Source: Falsirhodobacter halotolerans
Lineage (GTDB): Bacteria > Pseudomonadota > Alphaproteobacteria > Rhodobacterales > Rhodobacteraceae
Direction: 5' to 3'
Assembly: GCF_022899245.1 (NCBI RefSeq)
Contig: NZ_JALJAZ010000001.1
Coordinates: forward strand, 2,019,001-2,083,000
Length of the DNA stretch: 64,000 nucleotides
The translations under genes and the position numbers were made by a program. The notes beneath the pieces were generated by a model. The model did not search any database, was not told where the DNA came from, and saw only the letters and a program-made list of their open reading frames with translations. Shown here piece by piece: positions 35,676 through 47,804 of the stretch (position 1 is its first letter; every line of letters starts with the position of its first letter).

Positions 35676-36554
35676 TTATGGATTGGCCCGCGCGCGACGC
35701 AGCTCGGCCATGGCATTTGGCGCAAGACGCAGCACGGGGCGTTCTTTGAGTCTGAAATCGATCGCGATCACGTCGCGGGCCAGCAGGTCGTCCGCCTGAT
35801 CCAGCGCAAGGATGCGCTCGATCGCGGGGATGGGGTCGTCCACCGGCAACAGAATGCGCTGGTTGCGGTCCAGCACGAAATCCCACCGCCGTTCGCCCAC
35901 CCGCACGATGCCGCGCACGCGGGGCATGATGGGTTCGGCGGCGGCGATCAGGGCCATCACCTCCGGCACGGCCTTGTTTGCCCCGGTTCCGGCGATCAGC
36001 GGCAGGTCGGCGCGATCGTTGCGTTCGGCCACCAGCATCACGCGGTTTCCTTCGGCGTCCAGGAGTTCGACATTGGCGGCGGACCGCCAGACGACCACCG
36101 GCACCCGTTCGTCCACATCCGCCGTCAACACGCCGCCCGGCGCGATGCGCAGCGCGACATCGGCCACGGGGTCCAGCGTCAGGATCCGCTCGCGCAAGGC
36201 GACCAGATCCAGATCGAACGAGCTTTCGGGCAGTTGCAGGTCCAGAAGCCGCCGGATCGTCTCCGCCAGTTGCGGCGAGGCGTTTTCAACGCGGAACAGG
36301 TGAACCTGGAATTCGGGGCGGCCCTGAAACGCCTCTTTCAGCGCGACATAGGATTGGGCAACCCCGGCGCGACGGCTTTCACTGGCGAAATAGATGCCGA
36401 CGACCAGCGTCACCAGAAGAATCGGAAGCCCCACACGAAACAGACGCCGATAGATCGGCGTCAGCATCATCCGCTGCAGGCGGTAGTTGAACCGGCTGGG
36501 CGCGGGATCGCGCCGTCCGTGGCCGCGATGGGGGGGGCGGTTCATCGGTTGCAT
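35676..36554 (-). CDS. ftsQ: Cell division protein FtsQ
   Basis: 292 residues: a basic, proline-rich cytoplasmic tail, one membrane helix ([15 protein letters not shown]) and a periplasmic POTRA plus beta domain ([40 protein letters not shown]). It recruits FtsL/FtsI/FtsW to the division site. The ATG at 36554 (AAGGA upstream) overlaps the end of ddl by 13 bases; an ATG at 36545, exactly overlapping the ddl stop as ATGA, is an equally plausible start. Confidence 0.92.
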   Translation of the reverse strand: MQPMNRPPHRGHGRRDPAPSRFNYRLQRMMLTPIYRRLFRVGLPILLVTLVVGIYFASESRRAGVAQSYVALKEAFQGRPEFQVHLFRVENASPQLAETIRRLLDLQLPESSFDLDLVALRERILTLDPVADVALRIAPGGVLTADVDERVPVVVWRSAANVELLDAEGNRVMLVAERNDRADLPLIAGTGANKAVPEVMALIAAAEPIMPRVRGIVRVGERRWDFVLDRNQRILLPVDDPIPAIERILALDQADDLLARDVIAIDFRLKERPVLRLAPNAMAELRRARANP

Positions 36555-37465
36555 GACGCATCCTTCACCAGCCAGTCGCACAGCTCGGGAAAGGACACGC
36601 CGCACTGCGCCGCCTGTTCGGGCGCGAGCGAGGTCGGCGTCATGCCCGGCTGGGTGTTGGTCTCCAGAAGGATCAGGCCGTCGAGCCCACGCTCCTCGTC
36701 CCAGCGGAAATCGGTCCGGCTGAGGCCGCGGCATCCAAGCGCCTGATGCGCCCGCAGGGCATACTCCATGCAGGCGGCCGCGATCTCGGCCGGGATCACG
36801 GCGGGGATCACATGGCGGGACCCCCCAACCGTGTATTTGGCGTCATAATCATACCAGCCCTGCGTCACGATGTCGGTCACGCACAGCGCGCGGTCGCCCA
36901 TCACGGCCACCGTCAATTCGCGCCCAGGGGCATAGGTTTCGACCATCACCACATCCGGCATCGCCTCCGACAGGCGCGGCGGCGCATTGGCCCCCGCCTG
37001 CACGATATAGACGCCGACGGAGGATCCTTCGTTGTTGGGCTTGACCACGTAAGGGGGCGGCAGGACATGCCCCGCCTCCACCGTCGCGCGGTCCGCGATC
37101 ACGCTTTGCACCACGGGCAGACCGGCGGCGGCAAAGGCCATCTTCGCCCGCGTCTTGTCCATCGCCAACGACGACGCCAGCACCCCGGAATGGGTATAGG
37201 GCAGGCCCATCCACTCCAGAACGCCTTGGACGCAGCCATCCTCGCCCCAGCGGCCATGCAGGGCGTTGAACACAACGTCAGGGTGAATATCGTTCAGGCG
37301 TGTGAAAAGGTCGGGGCCGGCATCCAGTGCGACCACCTCATATCCCGCTTCCCGCAGGGCTGCCGCGCATTCGCGCCCGGAGCTGAGCGAGACCTCGCGC
37401 TCGGCCGAGGGTCCGCCCATCAGAACTGCAACCTTGCGGGCTGTCCTGCCAGACATTCCCGCCAT
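36542..37465 (-). CDS. ddl: D-alanine--D-alanine ligase
   Basis: 307 residues, DdlB size. ATP-grasp enzyme: [20 protein letters not shown] at the N-terminus, [24 protein letters not shown] (ATP/phosphate loop) and [11 protein letters not shown] (metal-binding Asn/Glu). It makes the D-Ala-D-Ala dipeptide of peptidoglycan precursors. It is preceded by the one clear gap inside the murB-ddl part of the operon (37466-37508), which has a CtrA-like sequence. Confidence 0.95.
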   Translation of the reverse strand: MAGMSGRTARKVAVLMGGPSAEREVSLSSGRECAAALREAGYEVVALDAGPDLFTRLNDIHPDVVFNALHGRWGEDGCVQGVLEWMGLPYTHSGVLASSLAMDKTRAKMAFAAAGLPVVQSVIADRATVEAGHVLPPPYVVKPNNEGSSVGVYIVQAGANAPPRLSEAMPDVVMVETYAPGRELTVAVMGDRALCVTDIVTQGWYDYDAKYTVGGSRHVIPAVIPAEIAAACMEYALRAHQALGCRGLSRTDFRWDEERGLDGLILLETNTQPGMTPTSLAPEQAAQCGVSFPELCDWLVKDASCNR

Positions 37466-37508
37466 TTCACTGCCTCGACACGACCGTTAACCGGTTCGTA
37501 ACACTTTA

Positions 37509-38432
37509 TTATTTGTCAGCGGGTTCTCCGACCCGCATGATTTCCCACTCTAACGTCAAACCGAAGGTTTCGGAAACCCTCTTTCTGACCATCTCGCCAA
37601 GATTCTCAAGATCGGCGGCGGTGGCTTGCCCAGTGTTGATCATGAAGTTGGAGTGCTTCTCGCTCATCTGCGCACCACCCAGGGTTGCGCCGCGCAGTCC
37701 GGCGTCGTCGATGACCTTCCACGCCTTCATTTCATGCGTGTCATCGTCGCGGCCCGTGGAGGAATAACCGACCGGGTTGCGGAAGGTCGATCCGGCGGTG
37801 CGATCCTTGGTGGGCTGGGTCGCGTCGCGCTTGGCCAGCTGGTCGGCCATGCGGGCGGCCAGGGTTTCGGGATCGCCCTCCCCCGCCGCGAAGACCGCTT
37901 CCACCAGCACACAGCCCTCCGGCAGGTCGGACTGGCGATAGCGCAGGTTCAGCTCGGCGGCGGGGATCGTGACCTCCGCCCCCACCCGCGTGATCGCCCG
38001 CACCTCCACCAGATGATCCGCGACATAGGTGCCATAGCAGCCCGCGTTCATCCGCACCGCCCCGCCGATGCAACCGGGAATGGTGCGCAGGAAGGTCAGG
38101 TCGCGCCCGCCCTCCGCCGCGCGGCGGGCCACATGGGCATCAAGCGCCGCAGCCCCCGCGATGACCCGATCGCCCTCGATCCGAATCCCGTTGAAGCCGC
38201 GCCCCAAGCGGATCACCACCGCCCGAATCCCCCCATCGCGCACGATCAGGTTCGATCCCACGCCCATCGGAAAGACCGCGACATCCTGCGGCAGCGCGGC
38301 CAGAAACTGCGCCAGATCCGCCTCATCCGCAGGTTGGAAAAACCAGTCCGCCGGCCCACCGACCCGCAGCCATGTCAGATCGGCCAGGGGGCGATCGGGC
38401 GTCAGCGTGCCGCGCACGTCGGGCATCGTCAT
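37509..38432 (-). CDS. murB: UDP-N-acetylenolpyruvoylglucosamine reductase
   Basis: 307 residues, type II MurB fold: [35 protein letters not shown] (FAD-binding), [15 protein letters not shown], and the catalytic serine in [10 protein letters not shown]. It reduces UDP-GlcNAc-enolpyruvate to UDP-MurNAc. The start overlaps the DUF2484 stop (ATGA at 38432-38429). Confidence 0.95.
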   Translation of the reverse strand: MTMPDVRGTLTPDRPLADLTWLRVGGPADWFFQPADEADLAQFLAALPQDVAVFPMGVGSNLIVRDGGIRAVVIRLGRGFNGIRIEGDRVIAGAAALDAHVARRAAEGGRDLTFLRTIPGCIGGAVRMNAGCYGTYVADHLVEVRAITRVGAEVTIPAAELNLRYRQSDLPEGCVLVEAVFAAGEGDPETLAARMADQLAKRDATQPTKDRTAGSTFRNPVGYSSTGRDDDTHEMKAWKVIDDAGLRGATLGGAQMSEKHSNFMINTGQATAADLENLGEMVRKRVSETFGLTLEWEIMRVGEPADK

Positions 38433-38662
38433 TCGACCGCCCTCCCCGCCCGCCGCCGGACGGCCCGCAGCGGGGTGCGCAGCAAGAACAGCGCCACCAT
38501 CAGGGCGATCAGCCCGATCAACGGCCCGAACTGCCACGTCACCAATCCCAGAACCGGAATCCCGCTGAAGGTCAGCGCCCAGCCGGTCGGCGCATGAACC
38601 CGCCCCGACAGCGCCAGCGCCGCCACGAACCAGACCGCCGCGAGGCCGGAGACGGCAATCAT
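38429..38662 (-). CDS. DUF2484 small membrane protein
   Basis: 77 residues with two or three hydrophobic helices ([44 protein letters not shown]) and a basic C-terminus. DUF2484 proteins sit between murC and murB in Rhodobacterales; the function is unknown, but the location and the four-base overlaps on both sides suggest a role in wall synthesis at the membrane. A useful marker for the order. Confidence 0.85.
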   Translation of the reverse strand: MIAVSGLAAVWFVAALALSGRVHAPTGWALTFSGIPVLGLVTWQFGPLIGLIALMVALFLLRTPLRAVRRRAGRAVE

Positions 38663-40056
38663 GCCATCCGTCCGGGCAGCGCGTTGGCCCAGGCCGAAAT
38701 CGTGCCCGCCCCGAGACAGACCACCATGTCCCCCGGGCCCGCCTGCTCGCGCACCAGCCGCTCCAGATCATCCTCGGACAGGATGGCCCGGGCGTGGCGG
38801 TGGCCGTGGGCGATCAGCCCCGCCACCAGATCGTCGCGGCCCGCGCCGGGAATCGGATCCTCACCGGCGGCATAGATGTCGGAAATCGCCACCACGTCCG
38901 CCTCGTTGAAGCAGGTGCAGAAATCCTCGAACAGGCTGGCCAGACGGCTGTAGCGGTGGGGCTGGTGCACCGCGATCACGCGGCCCTTCGTCGCCTGCCG
39001 CGCGGCGCGCAGAACGGCTGCGATCTCCACCGGGTGGTGGCCGTAATCGTCGATGATGGTGACGCCGCCCAGAACCTCGCCCACCTTGGTGAACCGCCGG
39101 TTCACCCCGCCAAAGGCCGCCAGCGCCTCACGAATTTCCGCCCGCTTCATGCCCAGATGGCGGGCCACGGCCACGGCGGACAGGGCGTTCGAGACGTTGT
39201 GATCGCCGGGCATCGGCAGGGTGCAGCCCTCGATCACCGTGCCTTCAGCCTGCAGGGCCACGTCGAAATGCGCCACCCCGTTTTCATAGGTCAGGTTGAT
39301 CGCCCGCACGTCGGCCTGCGCATTGAAGCCGAAGGTCACGATCCGCCGGTCGGTCACACGCCCCACCAGCGCCTGCACCTCGGCATGATCGGTGCAACAG
39401 ACGGCCAGACCATAGAACGGGATGTTCGAGACGAAATCGTGGAAGCCCTTGCGCAGTGCGTCGAAACTTCCCCAATGTTCCATATGTTCGGGGTCGATAT
39501 TGGTCACGATGGCGATGGTCGCGGGCAGGCGGTTGAACGACCCGTCGCTTTCATCCGCCTCCACCACCATCCATTCGCCCGCCCCGGCCCGCGCGTTGGA
39601 GCCATAGGCGTGGATCACCCCGCCATTGATAACCGTGGGATCGAACCCGCCCTTGTCCAGCAGCGTCGCGACCATCGTCGTGGTCGTCGTCTTGCCATGC
39701 GTTCCGGCGACCGCGATGTTGGACCGCATCCGCATCAGTTCGGCCAGCATCTCGGCCCGCCGCACCACGGGAAGCTGACGGCGTCGCGCCTCCTCCAGCT
39801 CCGGGTTGCCGGGCTTGATGGCCGAAGAGATGACGACCACCGCCGCCTCGCCCACATTCTCCGCCCGCTGCCCTTCGAAGAAGGTCGCCCCCAGTTCAAC
39901 CAGACGGCCCGTGATCTTGGAGGCCTTCGCGTCCGATCCCTGCACGGTATAGCCCAGCGTCATCAGCACTTCGGCAATGCCCGACATGCCGATCCCGCCG
40001 ATGCCGACAAAATGGATCGGACCCAGTTCCCCGGGGAGTTTCGTGGCGGCGTTCAT
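38659..40056 (-). CDS. murC: UDP-N-acetylmuramate--L-alanine ligase
   Basis: 465 residues: [19 protein letters not shown] at the N-terminus, ATP-binding [18 protein letters not shown], central [11 protein letters not shown] and the C-terminal [10 protein letters not shown]. It adds L-Ala to UDP-MurNAc. The ATG at 40056 overlaps the murG stop. Confidence 0.96.
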   Translation of the reverse strand: MNAATKLPGELGPIHFVGIGGIGMSGIAEVLMTLGYTVQGSDAKASKITGRLVELGATFFEGQRAENVGEAAVVVISSAIKPGNPELEEARRRQLPVVRRAEMLAELMRMRSNIAVAGTHGKTTTTTMVATLLDKGGFDPTVINGGVIHAYGSNARAGAGEWMVVEADESDGSFNRLPATIAIVTNIDPEHMEHWGSFDALRKGFHDFVSNIPFYGLAVCCTDHAEVQALVGRVTDRRIVTFGFNAQADVRAINLTYENGVAHFDVALQAEGTVIEGCTLPMPGDHNVSNALSAVAVARHLGMKRAEIREALAAFGGVNRRFTKVGEVLGGVTIIDDYGHHPVEIAAVLRAARQATKGRVIAVHQPHRYSRLASLFEDFCTCFNEADVVAISDIYAAGEDPIPGAGRDDLVAGLIAHGHRHARAILSEDDLERLVREQAGPGDMVVCLGAGTISAWANALPGRMA

Positions 40057-41144
40057 GCGGTCCTCAATTCTTCGACGATGGCCACCAGACGCTGCGTGGC
40101 GTCCGGGCGGCCAAGGGCCAGCGCGCTTGCGGCCATGTGGGCGGCGGCGGTGGGCTGATTCAACACGGCAAGGATGTGCTCGCAAAGGGCGGGCGCGTCA
40201 AGCCGACCCTCCGGCAGGATGGAAGCCGCGCCGCCCTGCACCAGCCCCCGCGCGTTGGCGGTTTGGTGATCCCCCGCCGCCGCCGCGAACGGGATCAGCA
40301 CCGAGGGGCGCCCGATCACCGTGATGTCCGCAAGCGAACTGGCCCCCGAGCGTGAGACGACCAGCTGCGCCCCCGCGATGCGGGCCGGAACGTCAGTGAA
40401 GAACCCCTCCACCTCCGCCGCGATCCCGGCATCGCGATAGGTGCGGATGACGGTCTCGGCGTCCTCGGCCCGGGCCTGATGGCTGATCTTCAGGCGCGAC
40501 CGCAGGGCCTTCGGCAGACGGCTGAACGCGTCCGGCACCACCTTCGACAGCACCCGCGCCCCCTGGCTTCCGCCGATGACCAGAACCGAGATGTCGCCCG
40601 CGCCCGGCGGCACATAGGGCGCGCCGGCGCGGTCCAGAACCGCCTGACGGACGGGGTTGCCCGTATGCTTGCCCGTGATGCCCTTGGGCAGATCGGTGGG
40701 CCAGGTGCCGCAGGCGATGCGATCGACCCGCGGCGCGAAGATGCGGTTCACCCGCCCCAGCACGCCGTTCTGTTCATGGATCATCCGCGGCAGGCGCAGC
40801 AGCCACGCCGCCGTCAGCGCCGGGATGGAGGGATAGCCGCCAAAGCCCACGACCACCGCCGGTCGGTCGCGCCGCATCGCCCGCATCGCCGCCAGCACCC
40901 CCCGCGCAATGCGGAACGGCACCATCACCTTGGCCCCACGGGCGAATGTGGCCGAAGCCACCTCCTCCACCTGCACGGTATGGGGAAACCCGCCGGTATA
41001 GCGGGCGCCGCGCGAATCGGTGGACAGCTTGACCCGCCACCCCTTGCGCACCATCGCTTCGGCCAGGGCCTGCGCGGGGAACATATGCCCGCCGGTCCCC
41101 CCCGCCGCGATCAGCAGGAGGGGTTGGTCCGCCACATCGGCCAT
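40053..41144 (-). CDS. murG: UDP-N-acetylglucosamine--lipid II transferase MurG
   Basis: 363 residues, GT28. N-terminal glycine-rich loop [20 protein letters not shown], and [20 protein letters not shown] plus [19 protein letters not shown] in the UDP-GlcNAc-binding domain. It adds GlcNAc to lipid I at the inner membrane. One base separates it from ftsW. Confidence 0.96.
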   Translation of the reverse strand: MADVADQPLLLIAAGGTGGHMFPAQALAEAMVRKGWRVKLSTDSRGARYTGGFPHTVQVEEVASATFARGAKVMVPFRIARGVLAAMRAMRRDRPAVVVGFGGYPSIPALTAAWLLRLPRMIHEQNGVLGRVNRIFAPRVDRIACGTWPTDLPKGITGKHTGNPVRQAVLDRAGAPYVPPGAGDISVLVIGGSQGARVLSKVVPDAFSRLPKALRSRLKISHQARAEDAETVIRTYRDAGIAAEVEGFFTDVPARIAGAQLVVSRSGASSLADITVIGRPSVLIPFAAAAGDHQTANARGLVQGGAASILPEGRLDAPALCEHILAVLNQPTAAAHMAASALALGRPDATQRLVAIVEELRTA

Positions 41145-41145
41145 G

Positions 41146-42312
41146 TCAGCGGCCCCGCTTGAACAGGATGTCGCCGATCTCGCCCTGCGGGCGGGTGCGG
41201 GTCAGGGCCAGAAGCATCCCCACCGTGATCCCCGCCGCGATGACGGACGACCCGCCATAGCTGACGAAGGGCAGCGTCATCCCCTTGGCGGGCAGAAGCC
41301 GCACGGCCACGCCCATGTTGATCATGGCCTGCACGCCGAAGATGCAGGCCAGCCCCGTCCCCGCCAGCCGGATAAAGGGGTCGCGTTCGCGCATCAGGCG
41401 GAACAGGCTGCGCACCACGATCGTGGCATAAAGCGCGATGATGCACAGCACCAGGATCAGGCCGTATTCCTCGGCCGCCACGGCGATGATGAAGTCGGTA
41501 TGCGCATCGGGCAGCGACCATTTCACCTGCCCCTCCCCCACGCCGACACCGAAGAACCCGCCTTCGATGATGGCGTTGGTGGCATAGCCAAGCTGCGTGC
41601 GGGGGTCGAGATCGGGGTTCAGGAACCCGTCGATCCGACGCGCGAAGTGTTCCGAGCTTTCGTAGAACAGCGTCCCCGAAAACACGACCGCACCGATGAA
41701 TCCCAAAATCAGGAACATGGGGGCGCCCGCCACGAAATAGATCACGCTCCACCCAAACAGGATCAGCGCGGTCTGGCCGAAGTCGGGCTGCATCGAGAGG
41801 AACCCCGCGATGACCATCAAGAGGATGAACGAGATGCGCTTGCCCGGCGGGCCGTTCAGCTCCTGCGCCGAGGACATCAGCCACGCGGTCACGATGATGA
41901 AGCCGGGCTTGAGGAATTCGGACGGCTGGAACGAGGCGAATCCAAGGCTGAACCAGCGCACGGCCCCCTTGCCGAAATCCGTGCCGAAGATGGGCAGCAG
42001 CGCCAGCGCTGCGAACGAGGCGGCAAAACCCAAGACCCCCAGACGGCGCACCATGTCGGGCGACATCATGGAGATGGCGACCATCGCCACCATCGCCATC
42101 CCGCCGAAGAACATCTGACGTTCCACGTAATAGAACGGGGCCAGTCCGTTGCGGGTCGCCAGCGGAACCGAGGCCGCGAGCGCCAGCAGAAGCCCGATCC
42201 CGAACAGGATGAAGATCGAGGTCAACGACCATTTGTCGATGGTTCGCCACCACCGGGGAAGAACGGGTTCCGACGCCCGCGCGGATACCGCGCCGTGGAC
42301 CATCTCAGTCAT
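41146..42312 (-). CDS. ftsW: Peptidoglycan glycosyltransferase FtsW
   Basis: 388 residues, SEDS family with ten membrane helices. The central periplasmic-loop region [21 protein letters not shown] and [20 protein letters not shown] near the C-terminus are family signatures, as is [13 protein letters not shown]. It polymerises septal glycan with FtsI. It lies between murG and murD (a 99-base gap on the murD side). Confidence 0.95.
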   Translation of the reverse strand: MTEMVHGAVSARASEPVLPRWWRTIDKWSLTSIFILFGIGLLLALAASVPLATRNGLAPFYYVERQMFFGGMAMVAMVAISMMSPDMVRRLGVLGFAASFAALALLPIFGTDFGKGAVRWFSLGFASFQPSEFLKPGFIIVTAWLMSSAQELNGPPGKRISFILLMVIAGFLSMQPDFGQTALILFGWSVIYFVAGAPMFLILGFIGAVVFSGTLFYESSEHFARRIDGFLNPDLDPRTQLGYATNAIIEGGFFGVGVGEGQVKWSLPDAHTDFIIAVAAEEYGLILVLCIIALYATIVVRSLFRLMRERDPFIRLAGTGLACIFGVQAMINMGVAVRLLPAKGMTLPFVSYGGSSVIAAGITVGMLLALTRTRPQGEIGDILFKRGR

Positions 42313-42411
42313 GGGTGCTGCCTGTCACTGTCACTGCTCTGTCCGGTTGTCCGGATCTGGCGGCAAGGGTAGCGCACTCCCCCCCACCTGACCAGCGGAA
42401 AGACGAGAGGG

Positions 42412-43823
42412 TCAGGCCCCGTCGGCGACCAGACGTTCCGAAACCAGCCGGGTGAAATGCTCGCCCCGTTTTTCGAAGTTCGGATACTGGTCGAAACTGG
42501 CGGCGGCGGGGGCCAGAAGGACCACCTCCCCCGCCTCGGCCTCCTCCGCCGCGCGGGCCACGGCCACGTCCAGCGTCTCGCAGATCTCATGCGGGGTTGC
42601 GCCCAGTTGCAGGGCGAAATCCCGCGCCGAATGCCCGATCAGATAGGCCTTGGTCACCGCGCCCAGATGGGGCGACAGCGCGGCGATGCCGCCGTCCTTG
42701 CCCATCCCCCCCGCGATCCAGCGGATGCGGGGAAAGGCCTGCAACGCCTTGGCCGCGCTGTCCACGTTGGTGGCCTTGGAATCGTTCACGAACCGCACGC
42801 CGTTCCGTTCGCCCACCACCTGGCTGCGATGCGGCAGACCGGCGAAGGAATGCAGCGCCGCCTCGATGTCGCGGGGGGAAAGGCCCAGCGTGCGGGCGGC
42901 CGCATAGGCGGCGCAGGCGTTCTGATGGTTGTGCCCACCGGGCAGGCCCGCAATCCCGCGCAGGTCGATGGAGGCCACCTGCCGCCCCTTGCGCCATTCG
43001 CTCAGAAACCCCTTGCGGGCATAGACGGACCAGCCGAACCCCTCCAGCTTGGTGCCGGAGGAGATGCGGATCACCCGGTCATCCGCCGCGCCCGTGCCCA
43101 TCTGGTTGGCCAGAAACCGCCCCTCAACCTCATCCACGCCGATGACGCAGCGATCGGGGCCACCTTGGGTGAACAGACGCCGCTTGGCCGCGAAATAGCC
43201 GCCCATCCCGCCATGCCGGTCCAGATGGTCGGGCGACAGGTTGGTGAAGACCGCCACATCCGGCGTCAGCGCACGCGCCAGTTCGGTCTGATAGCTGGAC
43301 AGCTCCAGCACCACGACCGCGCCATCCTCGGCCGGGTCGAGGTCCAGAACCCCCCGCCCGATATTGCCCGCCATATGCGCCGGACGCCCCACCTCAGTCA
43401 CGATGTGATGGATCAGCGCGGTGGTGGTGGATTTGCCGTTCGATCCGGTGACGCAGATCACCTTCGGCATCTGGTCGAACCCGTCCCAGTCCTGCGTGGC
43501 GAAGGAGCGGAAGAACAACCCGATGTCGTTGTCCACCGGCACGCCCAGATCCAGCGCGCGGGCAATGATCGCATTCGGCTCGGGGTAGAGATGCGGGATG
43601 CCGGGGCTGACGATCAGGGCGGCCACGCCGTCAAAGGCGCTGTGCCGCGTCAGGTCCACGGGGGTCAGCCCCTCCCCTTCCGCCTTGGCGCGCGATTCGG
43701 GGCTGTCGTCCCAGGCCAGCACCTCTGCCCCGCCAGCCAGCAGCGCGCGGGCGGTGGCCAAGCCCGAACGGCCAAGGCCCAGAACCGCGATCCGTTGCCC
43801 CTGAACCCCCTGAACCGGAATCA

Positions 43824-43824
<1 letters not shown>
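42412..43824 (-). CDS. murD: UDP-N-acetylmuramoylalanine--D-glutamate ligase
   Basis: 470 residues: [19 protein letters not shown] (UDP-binding), [18 protein letters not shown] (ATP loop), [18 protein letters not shown]. Adds D-Glu to UDP-MurNAc-Ala. One-base overlap with mraY. Confidence 0.96.
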
Positions 43825-44903
<1,079 letters not shown>

Positions 44904-44912
44904 CCGAATTCC

Positions 44913-46328
44913 CTATTCCGAAGCGGCAGGGCCTTGCCCCAGTTTGCGCAGGGCGTCAACCACAAGGCTGACCTTGATCCCCTTCGACCCCTTGACCAGC
45001 ACGATATCGCCCGCATCGACCAGCGATCGGGCCTCCCGCGCCAGATCGGCGGCATTTTCCACCCATTCGCCCTTCTGGCGGCGGGGCAGCGCGTCGTACA
45101 GGGCGCGCATACGTGGACCCACGCAATGGACCAGCGCAAAGGCGGCAAGGTTCGCATCCTTGGCGATGTCGGCATGGAATGCGGTTTCCAGCGCCCCAAG
45201 CTCCAGCATGTCGCCCAGAATGGCGATGCGGCGGCCGTTGCCGATGCGCCCGATCCCGTGTTCGGGCTGCATCTGCGCCACAAGGTCCAGGCTTGCGGCC
45301 ATCGAGGCGGGGTTGGCGTTGAACGCGTCGTCCACCAGATCGAACCGCGCCCCGTCGATGGGGTCGAGCACGATTGCCTCGCGCGTGCCACGGCCCGAGG
45401 GCGGGGCCCAATGGCCCAGATCGGCCAGCACCAGTGCCATGTCCAGACCTTCGGCCCGCGCCAAGGCCACCACCGCCAGCGCGTTCCGCGCAAAATGCCG
45501 CCCGGGCGAGGCAATCTTGTAGACGAACGTCTCCGCCCCGTGTTCGGCCTTCACCACGGTCGCGATTTCGGACTGGCGGATCTCGGTGGCGCGCAGGTCG
45601 CCCGCCGTCTCGCCAAAGGTCAGGACATGAGCCCCCGCCGCCGCGCGCAGGATCGGCGTGACCGCCAGATCGGCGGGGAAGATGGCGATGCCGCCCTCCA
45701 CCAGCCCCTCGAAGATCGCGGCCTTTTCCTGCGCGATGGCCTCCACCCCGTCGAAGGCCGCAAGATGGGCGGGCGCGACGGTGGTGACGATCGCCGCATG
45801 GGGGGCGGCCAATCGAGCCAGCGGCGCGATCTCTCCGGGGTGGTTCATGCCGATCTCGATGATGGCGAAATCGGTGTCCGCCGGCATCCGCGCCAGCGTC
45901 AGCGGCACGCCCCAATGGTTGTTGTAACTCGCCTCCGCCGCGTGGATGCGCCCCTGCGAGGCCAGCGCCGCGCGCAGCATCTCCTTGGTGGAGGTCTTGC
46001 CGACCGATCCGGTCACCGCGATCACCCGCGCGCCCGTCCGCGCCCGCGCCGCAGCCCCCAGCCGTTCCAGCGCAGCCAGCACATCCGGCACGACCAGCAA
46101 CGGCGCATCGGCGGCCACGCCCTCGGGCCGGTGGGTGACCAGCGCCGCCGCCGCCCCCTTGTCCAGCGCCTGGGCAACGAAATCATGCCCGTCCCGTTCG
46201 GCCTTCAGCGCGACGAACAGATCGCCGGGGCGCAGCGTGCGCGTGTCGATGGACACGCCCGTCGCCACCCAGGTTCCCGTCACGCCGCCCGTGGCCGCCG
46301 CCGCATCCGCCGAAGTCCACAAGCTCAT
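44913..46328 (-). CDS. murF: UDP-N-acetylmuramoyl-tripeptide--D-Ala-D-Ala ligase
   Basis: 471 residues: SIDTRTLRPGDLFVAL, ATP loop VIAVTGSVGKTSTKEMLRAA, EIGMNHPGEIAPLARLA, DAFNANPASM. Completes the pentapeptide precursor. The ATG at 46328 overlaps the murE stop (ATGA); the longer open frame upstream is murE read out of frame. Confidence 0.96.
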   Translation of the reverse strand: MSLWTSADAAAATGGVTGTWVATGVSIDTRTLRPGDLFVALKAERDGHDFVAQALDKGAAAALVTHRPEGVAADAPLLVVPDVLAALERLGAAARARTGARVIAVTGSVGKTSTKEMLRAALASQGRIHAAEASYNNHWGVPLTLARMPADTDFAIIEIGMNHPGEIAPLARLAAPHAAIVTTVAPAHLAAFDGVEAIAQEKAAIFEGLVEGGIAIFPADLAVTPILRAAAGAHVLTFGETAGDLRATEIRQSEIATVVKAEHGAETFVYKIASPGRHFARNALAVVALARAEGLDMALVLADLGHWAPPSGRGTREAIVLDPIDGARFDLVDDAFNANPASMAASLDLVAQMQPEHGIGRIGNGRRIAILGDMLELGALETAFHADIAKDANLAAFALVHCVGPRMRALYDALPRRQKGEWVENAADLAREARSLVDAGDIVLVKGSKGIKVSLVVDALRKLGQGPAASE

Positions 46329-47794
46329 ATCACGCCATCCAGTGCCGCCACGGCCACCGAGGCCTGTTCCACATCGTCGAACGGGAACACATCGCCCCCG
46401 ACGACCTGCCCCGTCTCGTGCCCCTTGCCCGCGATCAGCAGCGCGTCGCCCGGCCCCAGGGCGTCCACACCGCGCAGGATCGCCTCGGCCCGGTCGCCCA
46501 CGTTCATGGCATCGGGACATCCCGCCATCACCTGCGCGCGGATCGCCGCAGGGTCTTCGCTGCGCGGGTTGTCGTCGGTCACGAAAACCACATCCGCATT
46601 CTGGGCCGCCGCAGCCCCCATCAGCGGGCGCTTCGTCCGGTCGCGGTCGCCGCCCGCGCCCATCACGATGACGATCCGGCCCAGCACATGCGGGCGCAGC
46701 GCGCGCAGCGCGGTCGCGATGGCGTCGGGCGTATGGGCGTAATCCACAAAGACCGCCGCCCCGTTCGCGCGGGTCGCGGCCTTTTCCATCCGGCCCCGCA
46801 CCCCGGTCAGGGCGGGCAGCACGGCAAACACCTCCCGCGCGGGGGCGCCGGCCCCGATCGCAAGGCCCGCCGCCAGCATCACATTCGCCGCCTGAAAGCC
46901 GCCGATCAGGTTCAGCCGCACCTGATGCGCCACGTCCTTCCACATCAGCCGCAGGTCCTGCCCCGTCGCATCGAACCGCTGCGCCATGATCCGCAGGTCG
47001 GCCTTGTCCGACACGCCCACCCCCATCGTGGCGATCCCGCGTTCGGCGGACAGACGTGCCAGCTCCGCCCCGCGCGGATCGTCCAGATTGATGACCGCCA
47101 CGCCATCGGGCGGCAAAAGGCGGGTGAACAGCCCCGCCTTGGCGGCGAAATAGTCCTCAAGCCCCGCGTGGTAATCCAGATGATCCTGCGTCAGGTTCGT
47201 GAACCCCGCCGCCTTCAGATGCACCCCGTCCAACCGCCGCTGGTCCAACCCGTGGGAGGACGCCTCCATCGCCGCATGGGTCACGCCCGCCGTCGCGGCT
47301 TCGGCCAGCATCCGGTGCAGGGTCACGGGTTCGGGCGTGGTGTGGGGCGACGGCGCGGTCCACGCCCCCTCCACCCCCGTGGTGCCGATGTTGATCGCGG
47401 CGAGATCCAGCGCCTGCCAGATCTGTCGGGTGAAACTCGCGACGGACGTCTTGCCGTTCGTTCCCGTCACCGCCACCACATGCGCCGGCTGACGACCGAA
47501 CCACAGCGCCGCCGCACCGGCCAGCGACTGGCGCGGATCCTCGGCCACGATCACCGCCGCATCCACCGCCCCCAGTCGCGCCGCGCCCTCGGCGTCGGTC
47601 AGGATCGCGGCGGCCCCCAGCGTCAGGGCCGCCTCCGCGAATTCGATGCCGTGAATGATGCTGCCCGGAAGGGCCGCGAACAGGAAGCCGTCGCGCGCCT
47701 GCCGGCTGTCGACTGTGATGCCGGTGATCCGCGCCTCGCGCCCACCCCGTGCGGTCAGGCCAAGATCGGCCAGCGATGTATTGCGTCGCGCCAT
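46325..47794 (-). CDS. murE: UDP-MurNAc-tripeptide synthetase (meso-DAP adding)
   Basis: 489 residues: ITVDSRQARDGFLFAALPG, ATP loop VAVTGTNGKTSVASFTRQIW, EASSHGLDQRRL, and DNPRSEDP, the DNPR motif that marks meso-diaminopimelate specificity. Hence the cell wall is of the DAP type. GGAGG before the ATG at 47794 sets the start. Confidence 0.96.
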   Translation of the reverse strand: MARRNTSLADLGLTARGGREARITGITVDSRQARDGFLFAALPGSIIHGIEFAEAALTLGAAAILTDAEGAARLGAVDAAVIVAEDPRQSLAGAAALWFGRQPAHVVAVTGTNGKTSVASFTRQIWQALDLAAINIGTTGVEGAWTAPSPHTTPEPVTLHRMLAEAATAGVTHAAMEASSHGLDQRRLDGVHLKAAGFTNLTQDHLDYHAGLEDYFAAKAGLFTRLLPPDGVAVINLDDPRGAELARLSAERGIATMGVGVSDKADLRIMAQRFDATGQDLRLMWKDVAHQVRLNLIGGFQAANVMLAAGLAIGAGAPAREVFAVLPALTGVRGRMEKAATRANGAAVFVDYAHTPDAIATALRALRPHVLGRIVIVMGAGGDRDRTKRPLMGAAAAQNADVVFVTDDNPRSEDPAAIRAQVMAGCPDAMNVGDRAEAILRGVDALGPGDALLIAGKGHETGQVVGGDVFPFDDVEQASVAVAALDGVI

Positions 47795-47804
47795 GAAACC
47801 TCCG

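Noticed and set aside
34317-36746. Long plus-strand frame (809 codons) opposite ftsA and ftsQ
   Set aside because: Same codon-bias artefact; no recognisable domains, and the minus-strand genes have full motifs.
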